Source: Tetracentron sinense (Eukaryota > Streptophyta > Magnoliopsida > Trochodendrales > Trochodendraceae). Taken from it: a DNA stretch of 64,000 nt. The stretch spans positions 17,800,607 to 17,864,606 of the forward strand of contig CM026568.1 of NCBI GenBank assembly GCA_015143295.1. The letters are read 5' to 3'. Positions within the stretch are counted from its first letter, which is position 1, and the number at the start of each line of letters is the position of its first letter. Made by a program: the position numbers and the translations under genes. Of the stretch, positions 11,871-24,600 are shown piece by piece. The notes under the pieces are model-generated. The model was not told the origin of the DNA and did not search any database. It was given only the letters and a program-made list of their open reading frames with translations.

Positions 11871-11997
11871 TTTAAGGGGCGTTTTGATCGGATTTTTTCC
11901 CGATTTAATCACTTAAAACCGATTATAAGAGAAAAACCATCAATAACCGTAAAGTGAGTACTCTGTTCTTATGATCTACTCATTTAGCACCTTAGAA

Positions 11998-12292
11998 CAG
12001 TGTTCTCAGAACCGGACTGGACTGTGTCGGTTGAATCGGTAGAACCGAGAACCGGCCCCTACGCCGGTTCCCAAAACTCTCAAAATCGGTACTCTTTAAG
12101 AACCGGTCAAAATTAGTCAAAATCGGCCAGAACCAATGGTAGACTCAGTGGTAGGATCGGTCAAAACCTACCAGAATCGGCAAGAACCAAGAAAAAAAAA
12201 ATAGTTTTTTTTGCAACAAGTAAACGGTCGAACCGGTCCGGCCAGATGAACCGGGAACCGGCCACTCTACCGGTTCGGTTATGAAAACAGTG
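11998..12292. mobile_element. hAT MITE (295 bp) upstream of the SDR gene
   Basis: The ends are CAGTGTTCTCAGAACCGG on the left and, inverted, CACTGTTTTCATAACCG on the right. A perfect 8-bp target duplication CCTTAGAA (11990-11997, 12293-12300) proves transposition and assigns it to hAT. The body is dominated by repeats of AACCGG/CCGGTT. It ends 273 bp before the start codon at 12566, so it sits in or beside the promoter. Confidence 0.92.
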
Positions 12293-12445
12293 CCTTAGAA
12301 TCGTCTATTCATCTCACGTTTCTGTAGCATACGTGTGAGAACGTACACTTAGAGACTTGTCACTCTTACGCTCCATGTATTCCCTCTCTCATAAACCAAT
12401 TCTTCTAGAAAAGTGGAGCAGAATCACAGAAATCTTCCTCTCTGC

Positions 12446-12511
12446 ATGACGAAGCCAACCCTTTTAAGGGATTTCTTCTCAGGAATACAATCAAATCCAG
12501 TTCTGGCTTGA
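12446..12511 (+). promoter_or_regulatory. Short upstream ORF in the SDR gene leader
   Basis: A 21-codon frame (starting MTKPTLLRDFFSGIQ) lies in the presumed 5' leader, ending 54 bp before the main start codon. It is the only ATG-initiated frame seen between the MITE and that start. Whether it is transcribed is unknown. Confidence 0.35.
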
Positions 12512-12565
12512 ACTTCAAAAATCGTTGCAAAAACCCTGAAAAAATCACAACAGAAAGATACCCAA

Positions 12566-15500
12566 ATGAAGACTATCATGTCACGTTTGCTCCATTCACA
12601 GTCCTCGCTCCCCAGACTCTAGTAAGTCCTTCTCTCGACTTTTCTTTTCCAAATGCTTACTCCAATTTTACTTTTTTTTTTGAATTTATTTATTGAACCT
12701 ATGATCATGTGCTCATCATTGATCGGTAAAGAGAGGTAGATTGTAGAAAATGGGGAGAGTACAGAGAGGTGAACCAGAAATGACTAATTAGAAGAGAACA
12801 CTAAATGCAAGAGAAGAATAAGCAAAACAAACAGTTTCCCTAAACCTGATTGTTCCTATCAAGTAATTTTTTATTTATTTCGAGAGTTCATTAATTTTCT
12901 CAATTATTCATGTTCTTCATGTTACTCACATTCATTAACGTTTTATTCTTCTAAATTCTAGTATAATCCCTTCCCACTTTTGGCGGGAAAGCCCCAAGTC
13001 CTTTCTGTTGGAAATATATGTGTGCGCTGTTGAATTCGATGTAGCAAATAGAATTAGAACGGTTGATGTAGAAAATTTTAGGCTCGATTAGAATAGTCCT
13101 TCTTTTCAAAACCACGAATACACACTGGGTTATTGAGAAAATCGTCTTCAGGATACAAGGAAGCCTCAATCAACGATGTTAGATTTGGATTATGTACAAC
13201 CTAGAAGCACTCTATTGCTTTAAACTGATTATGCCACAAGAGAGAGTAGAGAATAAAGAAAAAATACAGCAATTTTCTGGTATTCCAAACTCAGCCTGGG
13301 TTGCCTCACTACAACAAAACTACCGTTCCAGATAGTCGCATCACTGATGGTATCAGACATGGAACCAAATATCCGTTTCTAATATGGAATTAGACACAGA
13401 TATTTTCCGTGTGTAATACCTTTATTCGGAACAAATGGTTACATTTATGACGTCACTATTTCCTTCTCTAATGAAGAATTAGATACGGAAATAGTTCCGT
13501 CTAGTTCCGTCTCTGATACTATATTGGTGATGGAACGTTTTTCGTATCTAATGTTAATATTAGACATGGATTTCTTTCCGTCTCTAATTAAAAGTTAAGA
13601 GTCGGAAATATTTCCGTTTCTAATATTTATTTGTGACGGAAATAGTTCCGTTTCTAATATTGAAATAACATTAGAGACAGAAATGTTTCCGTCTCTGATG
13701 TCTGTTTTTTTTTTTGTAAAAACAAAACCTGTAACCCAAGACATATAACCTGTAACCTGTTTTCAAACAACATAACCCACATACGTTCATTCTACATAAT
13801 ATCCACATCCACATCCACATTATGAACCTACATAATTAACTACACAACTAACTAAGGTTACCCAATTACATGAATGCTTTTAAACTATAACCTGTAACCT
13901 GTTTTCAAACAACAAAACCCACATACATGCATACATTCGTTTTAGCATTCTGGTTTCAGCACATTGCAATCAATAATAGCAACAATAAGCGAATTAGTGT
14001 TAAAATTTTGGTGCGATGATACATCTCTTCGCACAATACCAAATATAAATTTCCGTGCGATGATACATCTTTTTTCAAAAAATTTCCGGTTTCCATAATA
14101 CCAAATATAAACATGAAAAAAGAAAAAGTATGTATTAACAATTTAACTCTCTTCACATGTCAACCAAGCATGAGATGATACATCTCTAACCAAGGGGGTC
14201 ATCTGGGGATTGGGTGACATCGTCATCCTGAGATGGGCGGGACTGGGATGGTGGTGTGGGGAAGGATGAGAATGCCCTAGTCTGGAAGAAGCCCGCAACC
14301 TCGGCCATGTACTCTACGTATCTACCTAGATCAGCCTGCAGCTTCGACATAGTCTCCCGATGCGCATCCTCCTGTGTCAGTCATGCAACCTCTGCCGCAA
14401 GTTGCGCAGCCTCAACATCCTGTGCCCTCCGCCTTTAGTGATTTACATCAGGAGCGTGGAACTGTGAGGGGGTAACACCCAGTCCATAAGTACGGACACG
14501 CTCGTGTTCGTCAGAACCCATCACCTGGGTGAACACCTCATTTCGGGCAGTGCTACTCTCGGTGCCCTCATGATGTTGACTTAACCTTCAGTTATATTCA
14601 TAGAATATTAAAACTCTATTTAATAGTTTTAATATTCATAGAATTCAATTCTTTTGAGCGAATTCCAATCAACAAATTTAAAGGGGGCCTACGAAAAAAT
14701 CTTCTGGAAATCTAGTCTGGAGAAAAAGGGATCAATGAAGGTTTCTATTATAGCATCGGGAATTTCAAGTCCATCTATTAATTGGTGAAGAATCTGCTAT
14801 CTAGGGTGAGGAATTATAGGCCCATCACCTATTAGTGTTGCAAATCTACTATATGAAGGTTTCTAAGACCATATTTAGGGATGCCAAGCAAAATTTGGGC
14901 CTCAATCTTATGGTAAACATGATGGGTTAGGGTTGGGGCTATTAAAATCATAAAAATAAAGGCCCAAGCCTAGCCCATTGATACCACTCCCTTTATTTTG
15001 TGAAGAATCAACCATAAAATCCAAATTAATATAGTATTTAAAGAGTCGTCAACAATAATTATATAACCATAATTTGATTCACAAACTAGTCTTTCCTATA
15101 TCGTTCTAATTTTTCAATATGTTCATGTGATGATTTTGGGATGAAATCCATAGTTTTACAACTAAATACATCGTGTATATTCAATATATAACAGTGACCA
15201 AACACTGCAAATCCCAAAACATTGAAAGATTTCACTATTATTTTAGCCAATAATCAAGAAACACAACAACATCTTAGCATTGAAAAAACACAAGGCTTGT
15301 GTTGACATACCTTATAAAGGTATGAGTGGCGTGGAGTTAGTGGTGCTGATGAACTTGCAGAGTCCACAGCTAGAGAGCATAGAGAGAGAAGAAGAGACAG
15401 AAATACAGAGAGAGAACAGAGTAGATAGAGAGAGACAAAAAGAGGTCGGTAGAGAGAGAAAGCAAGAGAGAGAGACAGACAGAGAGATAGAGAGAGAGCT

Positions 15501-15628
15501 CGGTAGAGAGAGACAGAGAGAGGTCGGTAGAGAGAGAGAGACAGACAAAGAGATAGAGAGAGCTCGGTAGAGAGAGCGAGAGAGCGAGAGAGACAGAGAC
15601 AGGAGAGGGATAGAGAGAGAAGGAGAGC

Positions 15629-15660
<32 letters not shown>

Positions 15661-18600
15661 TAGAGAGAGAGATAGGGACTTACAGTGCTCGGATATGGTC
15701 GGTGCTGGCGGGGGTGGTCGGAGATGGTCGGAGCCGAGAGAAAGAGAGAGAGAGAGGCGCGGTACAGGATCAGGAAGAAATTTGGGGGGAAATACGAGTT
15801 TCGTGGGTTAGGGACTATGTCAATATAAGATTATTAGAGACGGAAATATTTTCATTTCTAATACGACTAAATGTTTAGAAACCGAAATATTTCCGTGTCT
15901 AATACTATTTAATGATTAGAAACGAAAATATTTCCGTGTGTAATGCTATTTAATCATTAAAAATGGAAACATATCTGTCTCTACTACTGTATAGGTTCAG
16001 ATACGGAAATATTTCCATTTCTAATGATCATTTAATTTAGACACGGATATTTTCCGTCACTAACACTAACTTCTGTGTCTACATAAATTAGACATGGAAA
16101 CATCCGTGGCTAATATATATTTTATTAAGAAAATATACAGAAATGTTGGAATATATATTAGATACGGAATTTAAGTGACGGAATTTTTTCTGTGTCTATA
16201 AGTGAGGTATTAGAGACGAAAATATTTCCGTCTCTAGTATTCCGTTGCTAGTCAGTATTTTTGTTGTAGTGCCTTTTATAATTACAATTGTGCCTTTTCA
16301 CCAACAGTCATGTAACCTTTCACCAATACTCACCATGTGTAAGAAATGCCAAAGGTTGCACCCGATCCAACCACCCCCTCCTAAATTTGTCTACCCAAAA
16401 ATGCCCATAGAAGTTTGCAAAGATCCTAAAACTTTCTTCTCCGTTCTCCTGCTCCTTCTCCATTCAACAACCCCCCCTTAGAAACTCAAAGAAGATTACC
16501 TACTGAACAGGTGCCCCGACCTCGAGACATACATTGGTCTCCAGCTCCTTCTCCATTATGTGCTTCTCTTTGTGATTGATCTTGTGTTAACAAAGAAAGG
16601 CCATTTGTGAGTACTCTTTCTATCCATGCTTCAAAGGATTGGTTTTAATTTTGTCAACTGTTCCTTACACTAGAAATAGAGAGATAGAGGTGGTGGGAGT
16701 TGAAGAGATGATGATGATCCATTTAAAAAGGCTAAGAACGTGTAATGTGGATGTTTACGTTAGAAAGAGAGAAATACTTGATAATACACTTACAAAAAGA
16801 AAGAAGAAAGAGATTCAACCCCTCATTCCATATGTTGTTTCCATTGTGATTGGTGTGTAGTTATAAATATATAGAGATTTTTTTTGTTTTTGGTGTGCAC
16901 ATGTAATTTTAAGAATCTAATGGTGTGTGGTCAATAATTTTTAATAATTGGGTGCAATCATCAAATGTTGTAGTACGCTTAGCACCACCCCATATTTGAA
17001 TTTAAATTCAAGTAAGTATTCTTATCCTATCGGAATTTAGTCAACTGGATTGAGGATCTTCATGGGTCACATCGTTAGAGGTAGAGTCCTAACTCCTAAC
17101 ATTCCACCCTCCGTAAAATGACCCTTGGCCTCAAGATGGGTACCATGCCATCTTGCTCGCACTTCCATTTGATTGCCAAATGCTACCACTTGATCGATCC
17201 AATCGGTTGGATGGTGGAATTTTTATATTTCTCAGCCATATAGACCCACGCCGCAGAGTAATCTCCATTAAATCGGTGTAGCTCAGTCTTTACTGTAACG
17301 AAAGGAATCAGCGATTGGTTCAGCCAAATTCAGCATGTCTTTGGCTCCTGATGACACCACCATCTTCTTGAAGCCTTCTGGATGATCTTGTTGATGTTCC
17401 ACCTATTGATATCATCGTGTCATTTACCTAAAATTGCTTCATATTGATAATTTGTGTTGTTGATCTAAAAATTTAAATATGTCCAATTTTCAGTGTAGAG
17501 CAGCCATGGAAGCCTGCAAATCTTTGAAGCGATGGCTGTTCACCAACTATTTCCTTAACATCTTGTAGGGCTTGATCGAGCTCCTTGGAAGTTGGAGCCA
17601 TTGTGTCCGTAGGCGTAGAGTCCTCAGTTGCTTTGGTACCAATTGATATGATACCGTGTTTCCTTAATCCTATTAATTAATGGATAATGCTAGCACCACT
17701 TTCTTTTAAGTCTCACTCTCTTTTTGATTGGAGAATGTGTTAGTGGAAAACATGTGTCCTTCTCTTAATGGAAGAAAATAACACATGTTTGGTCCACAAA
17801 GAAAGTGAGTTTGAAAGAAAGTGATGCTAGCATTGCCCTTAATTAAAATGTGATCTATTTCAAGAGATCATTCTCATATTTTATTAACTTTCTCAATTCT
17901 GTATATTACATACATCCCTTCTCTTTTTATTCTACTAAGTCCTAATCTCTCTTGAAATTACTTCAAATAATTGTTCTTATCCTTTATAATATCCATAACA
18001 GAGATTTATTATAATAAAATTAATTAAAGAAAACTAACCATAGAATCCTAAATCTGCTCAACTGGATTGAGAGTTGACCTGCATGGGCCATGTGCGTAGG
18101 GGTAGAGTCCTAACAAAGCCACAAATAAGCACTCCATTGCATCCGTGTTAACCAGATTGTCCCTAATCGAGCATCAAGAACGAAGAAGCTTTGATATCTC
18201 CATTCAGGTACTCTCTATAGGACGGGAGAATATCGAAGACAATCATGTTTCTTTCCTCCCACACACCAGGAAATCTCTCTTGGGAACATGAACCGCACCA
18301 CGCTCTAAGATGCATCAAGGTCAGACATGGCCCAAGTGGAAGTGAAATCAAATAGGCTAAAGGGAAAGAGATCCACTGAAGGGAAAGAGATCCACATGAA
18401 TTTTTGGATATCGGCATGAAGAAACTCTAAGAGGATGATAGAACGCAATGTTGGAAGGAATTCCAGATCCATGCAGTTCATCCTAGTTTTTTGAATACCC
18501 TTATTTTGGATTTATTTTTCCCTGATTAATTTATTTGGAAATATACATGGTTTCTTCCTGCATGGATGAAAAGACGAGTAGGTGGATGAAATTTTGAGGA

Positions 18601-21600
18601 ATTGATGTAAAAGTAGATTTGATAAAACTGGAAATGGGTAGTTTGAAGTCATAGTCACCAAGTCAAAGTTCTCGGGAATTATTCAGTTAGGGAACAATTT
18701 GGAAAAAATAGCAAAAATCAGAAAAGTTTGGGAGAAGCTTGAAAAATATCGAAAAACATAAAAAATAAAATTACTAGTAAGATAAAAATCATAAGCACAT
18801 ATATTTCATATAGAGACTTGTTGAAAACATTGTGAATATTTGTTTTATTTCACTAAATTCGCGATTTTTTTAAAAAATAACTCAAACAAGTAGCGAATAA
18901 GTCGCTAGATGAATTATTTTATTTTATTTATCAGTAAATATTAAAGAAGATAAAGAGTCCAATGAGAATACGAAAAATTGCCTAGTTGGTATTCACGACT
19001 TTTTGTGAAAAAATGCAGAGTTTTGATACTATTTCTAAAGGAACTCAACATTGGCCATGCAGTCAGTCATTAGATTTCAGGTCCTCAAAGGACAACTCTC
19101 TTTTCATGGTTGGGGAGGGGTGCTTTGATGAGATAAGATTGAACCCACATCCTCAATGTTGTGGTACGTGCTCACGAGCTCTTAGTGGAGAATCTATTCA
19201 AGACTAGGTCTAGTTGCCCATTAGCGCAAACAGATTTTATTGACATAATACCCATTCATTGGCCATGCCATAACTACTATTGTTTTTACACTAATGGGCA
19301 CCCAACTCAACAATTTTTGCACTTCTGATGATTGGACCGTCTGCAAACCTTCACAAAAATTGTAGCCCTGCTACATGGTGTTTGTTGGTGGTGAAATCTC
19401 ACCACCTACCTTTTGACAGGTGTGCAGTAGATAGTGCACCTGTTTGTAGCTAATCATAACCCTTAAATGGTTTAGGGTTGTCCTGCACATGTAAATACAT
19501 GTGCAGGCTCTCAAGCTGCCTTGTGGAAGCCCATCAGAATCCGCCACGTGACCTTCCACAGCCCCTGAGTCGAAAGGTCGACAGATGAATTTTCACTCCA
19601 CCAAATGATATCTATTCGAATTTGTCGTGCCATTCCATAGAAAGTCATGTTGAATCCTTTCCAATTTCTTTGCAACCGACAATGGGATGGTAAAGAGGGA
19701 CATGAAATAAATAGGGAGGATGCATAAAGAGCTCTTTGAGAGAGTTAAACGTCTGCCTTTGGAGAAATGTGAGGATATCCATCTATCTAGCCTTTTAGAA
19801 AAGCGGTCTATAACTGGTTGCTAGATAGCTTTGGCCTTATAACCAGCTCCCAGGGGCAACCCAAGATAAGAGGTGGGGAAAGAACTGTTTTTGCTTCCAA
19901 AATAGGAGGCAAGCTCAGGCGGATGCAGAACATACACACTTTGACAGGTTAACTCTCAATCCAGAAATTGCCTTGAAGCAATGGAAAAGGCATCAAAGGT
20001 ACACCAATTGGCAGCAGGGTGCATCAGAGAGGTTCAAAGTGTCAACCTAAGTGGGTAGTCGACAAACCATTCATGCCCATTGAAAATCCCTCTAAAATGG
20101 CAAAGAAGCTCTTCCAATCATCATGCTGAGAGCCCTAGATATCATGATGAAGAGATAAGGAAAGAGGGGATCCCCTTGACATAAACCCCGAGATCCTCTA
20201 AAAAAAGCCTGCTGGACATCTGTTGATCAAAACTGAGTAGGACACAGTCGAGTAACACGTTTTCATCCAAGATCTCCATCTAAGGCCAATGCCCATCCTG
20301 CCCAAAATATAATCTCGAAACACCAAGTTAACATGATTGTAAGCTTTCTCCAAATCCATTTTACACGAATCCAAGGCCCCCCGATTTTAGCCTCTCATCT
20401 AAATATTCATTCGCAATTTATTTTTGAACAGAGGTCTCTCTATCCCACTTTCTACCCTTTTGTAGCATGTTCACACCCCATAGATGTAGTTGTAACCTCG
20501 CTAATATGATCCAGAAGGGATTGTTATCGCGTCCACTTTCTTCAGTTGAATCCAGGTTGTCAAGGTTTCAAGAGCAATGCTCTATTCTCAAGACACCACA
20601 GACCTGAGTCCAAAATCCTATGCTTATCATATACACTCCCAAAGTCAGAAACAAAAACTCTGCTCTGTTTTGATTACTTGAGGGATCTTCTGTTGCTGCT
20701 GCTAGCGGCCATGACATTGAAGGAGATGGTCGAACAAGGAAGACAGTTTGGGCCGGGGCCTTGATGATCATAGATCATTTTCTGCTGATATTCTTCCCTG
20801 AAAATCCTAGATCTCCGAGAAAGAACCGTGCATAGTTTATGTTTATTTAGAATTTGAGCTTATGACCTGCTGTTTTCATATAAAAGACTTATATCCTAAT
20901 TTAATTATTTTCTTGTTGCTGCTGAAACAGTACAATGGCTGTGTCCAGAAACGGGAGATTATTATCGACAGATTCCAATAATGTAGACGAACCCTTCAAA
21001 GTTGAGGAAGCAGAGACAGTAGATGTCCCGCCACCTCCAACAGAAAAGGTATCTAGCAATGGGGATGATGAGATACTATCCATTAGTTATATTGGATGTG
21101 TTCCTATGTGAATCAATATACTGACTCTTATGTGCCCTTGATTTAGTTACTTGTTTTGGGTGGAAATGGATTTGTTGGCTCACATGTTTGCAGAGAAGCT
21201 TTAGATCGTGGTGTGTTTGTGTCTAGCATTAGCAGGTATTACATTACTCAAATAGTTTTAAATCATTTGTAGATTGGTTTTTGTGGTTTGTGGTTCTTGT
21301 TCATGTTGATATGGTTGTATGCTAAGAAAGTCTAAATTGATCATATATTTTTAAACTTTTTTACCAGCTCCTTATATGCCTTATTTTCAATCATTATTTT
21401 TGGAAGTGGTTAAAGTCTTTGTTGGGTAAATGCTAACCAGAGGCAACTGTTGGTGCCAAAAATGATTTGGATAATGTGTTTGGTTCACACGGCCGGCCTG
21501 TCCATAAAGCCATCAAAGCCCCGGCTTTAGGCCCCAAAAAAATGAAGGCCCCAAAGATGCTGCTATGGCTGTCACGTTAACAAGTCTAATCAAAGAGATG

Positions 21601-24600
21601 TTTCAAGATGGTAGAGGTATTTAAGTCATTTCACTAAACAAAAGACAATGCAGAAATCACGTACAAACATGCGGTAATAAATGTAGAGAATATTTATTCA
21701 GTGTTCTTGGAAAAAGAAAAGGACTCACAGCTGCACGCTTCCAAACGATATGGTAAACTCATTGTCTTGATAAAGTGAACTAATCGTTGAAAAATTATCA
21801 TGATAAAGTAAACTAATCGTTGAAAAATTAAATGTTTCACGATAAATTGAAAAATACAGATAATGGGTCATACAAAGTTGCGTAGAAAAGGATATTGTAA
21901 TTTGTAAAGATGGACAACGATGCCCATGTCCTTGTAGAAATCGGAAAATTTCTCACATGATTCTTAATTCTCTCAAGTTGTAACTAGATTCCTTGGTGTT
22001 CCGGTATGTATGGCCCTGAGGTCGTCACGTGTCCCTATTGACACCCCCTTAATTGTGGTTAATATTCACCACTCTTAGGATTCACCCACTGATCTTTGGT
22101 TTTTAGAAAAGAATATTAAAAAAAAATTAATCGTAGGAGTTAATTAATTTTAATCTGGGTTAAAACAATTAATTATTTTTTAAAACTAAGGATATGTGGG
22201 TGAACACTAGGGATTGATGAATCCTATCCACATGTAAGAGATGTCAATAGAGACACGTGGCGATCTCAGGGGCATAACCGGACTCCATAGAGTCCAGTTA
22301 CAATATGAGAGAATTTGAAGTCTTCTCATAATGCCTCCGTGAAAATGACACTAAACTTCCAAATATACTCATGAGTCCTAACCATCTATGACTAACCAAA
22401 AAAATGAAGGCCTCAAATTATTTTTATAAGGAAAAGAAACCCTAACCCTTACCTAAAACCTCAAGTATGAGAGCAAAGAGTAAATTGAGATGGTTTAACC
22501 ACTTGAAATCCCCGACGCTAAAATATATGGCTTGGTTCCCTCATACGTCAAAAAAATGAAGGCCCCAAAATTTGATTAACAATACCTGTAACAGTTGCTT
22601 CTGCAGAAAAAAACTTTTCAAAACTAAAATTGATAAAATCCTACGAAGGATCGACTATGTCACAAGAACGATTAAGTGGATTAGCTATGTTATCAATTAA
22701 AAATGATATATTAGGAAAATTTGAATACAAAAGTTTAATTAGTAATTTTACATCTCAAAAAGTGAGAAAAATAAATTTTAGTTAATTTTTTTAAATAATA
22801 TTAAAAATATAAAAAAATGCCCCATTTAGAATTCTCGCTTTAGGCCTCCAAATGGCTTGGGCCGGCCCTGAATGGTTCATATAGTGTACCTCTGTGCTTT
22901 TGAATACTTGTTGCAGAAACAGTGTATTGTACTTGAATCGATCAGCTCCATACAAAAAAGTAATTTGGAACTTCAGATGTAAATATCTAATCATACGCTC
23001 TCGGTTTCTAAAATGTTTACATATTTAAGGCCCATTTATTTAAAAGAATAATTGGCCCATAAAATTCATTAGTTGTTGGAGGGTTCAATGTTCTCAGTTT
23101 CCCCAACATAAAAGTATTCATGTATTCCATACTATGCACTCATCTGTTTGAGTGTTAATCTCCTGTCCTTCATATTTACTGGATATGTTGTGTATATCAA
23201 TCATACAATACCACATTTAAATTGCATTCCAAACTAGAGGAGGTAAATAATCTGAAAATTTAGATCTGCTAAGTCATAAGTGATGAGTATCAAGAATCAC
23301 ACATTCAATGTGCCTCTCCCAGTAAGGTATCTCTGCTTGCTTCTAGATACCCTCTTGTTCTTATTGCCAAGTAATGTCACAATAATACCTTCAAGACCAC
23401 CTTTAACTAGGTCACTTTCTGCCATAGTTCTGCCATTCTAGTTGTTATGACCAAAACACAAACAAAGTTAGCTAATGCACAAGTTGACTAAAGTATAAGG
23501 AGATCCTTCAATATGCTCTACTCATGTGCTCCCACTCACATTCTCACACCATTCAAAGAATATTTGGAACCTTCCCTTATTGATCAGGGATGTTCTTATT
23601 CCAGATGCTGTCCGCAGATCCTTCTTTTCAGAAAACATCTCTTTTCTTCTGGCTTCTTCATGGTGTTTGGTACATTGAAGGTCCATCCATGCGGTATTTG
23701 ATTAGTGGTGGTTCTTGATGTCTGCTGTGGAGAAAAAAATCTTTGATATCCCAATATAGGGTAGACGTCCTTTTTTGCCTACTTTTCGCACACCTCTGAC
23801 TGTAATTTTTCGTTGGATTATATGTAGTCCCTCTCCACAGTCCACCCTTCTATTAAACTGTTTGCTCATTCTTCTTTCAGGTCGGGAAGGTCATCGCTAC
23901 ATGATTCTTGGGCTAACAGTGTGGTCTGGCATCAAGGTTTACTTGAAGTTCTTGTACTATATATTTTAACAAACTCTCGTACTTATTTGGAGGGTGTAAA
24001 ATTTGCTACTTTTTCTTTTCCCTTTGCAGGAGACCTTCTATCACCTGATTCATGGAAGGATGCACTTAATGGAGTGACCGCTGTGGTATGTGGTCCCTTG
24101 ATTGCAATTTCACTGTAACTCTAGTGGAGGTGCCATGGTCATAATGTGAAATCCATGGAAAAGATATATATATATACTAGTAAAAGTGCATGTGCGTTGC
24201 ACATATTAATTTTTCATTAATGAATTAAAATATTTTAATCATTAGTTTTATATTAAATTTGACAAATTTTAAAATAAGAAATCAATTAAAAAATATAAAC
24301 TCTAAATTAATATAAAACTATAGCAAAGAGGCAAACTATACATCCATTTAAGAAGACTTCACAAACTTTACATTTACATTGCCTCTGCGAAAAAAAATCT
24401 TATATGTGATTTATACGGCAACAAACACAATTTGGAATTATTGTATGGTAAAAATTGATTTCTAAGACTATTTGACGACAAATTTAGGATTGAATCAAAT
24501 TAGACTTGTTAGGTAGAATGGAATTATTCTCGCTTAGATAAATTATTACCAAACAATTTACTAAATGCATTAACTCAAAATAAGAGTAGAATCATGTAAC

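Larger units (their letters stand above)
13307..16271. mobile_element. CACTA (En/Spm) element in intron 1, non-autonomous
   Basis: The 2965-bp element starts CACTACAACAAAACTACC and ends TTTTTGTTGTAGTG, giving a 13-bp perfect terminal inverted repeat beginning CACTA. A 3-bp target duplication CCT flanks it (13304-13306, 16272-16274). Both subterminal regions (about 13350-13710 and 15830-16240) are packed with copies in both orientations of GACGGAAATATTTCCGTCTC-like units. Such palindromic subterminal arrays bind transposase in En/Spm elements. Only a decayed transposon-encoded fragment remains inside. Confidence 0.92.
12831..18115 (-). mobile_element. LTR-retrotransposon remnant in intron 1, interrupted
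   Basis: The right LTR spans 17657-18115 (TGTTTCCTTAATCC...GAGTCCTAACA). Its counterpart is split: 12831 to about 12960 matches the LTR start (TTTCCCTAAACCTG, then TTAATTTTCTCAATT), and about 16980-17101 matches the LTR end (CAACTGGATTGAG, GTAGAGTCCTAA). The purine-tract complement TTCCACCCTCC follows at 17102. A primer-site-like GATATGATACC precedes the right LTR, so the element reads on the minus strand. The interior (17102-17656) has no recognised domain. The left LTR was opened by about 4 kb of insertion that includes the CACTA element. Confidence 0.6.

Noticed and set aside
15280-15570. Arg/Glu-rich open frame starting MKKHKACVD
   Set aside because: Translation of a GAGA low-complexity tract inside the CACTA element.
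20506-20564. Alternative first exon [19 protein letters not shown] for the SDR gene
   Set aside because: It could splice in phase, but its donor AAG|GTTTCA is weak. The 12566-12621 exon has a consensus GTAAGT donor, matches the family N-terminus and gives the expected length.
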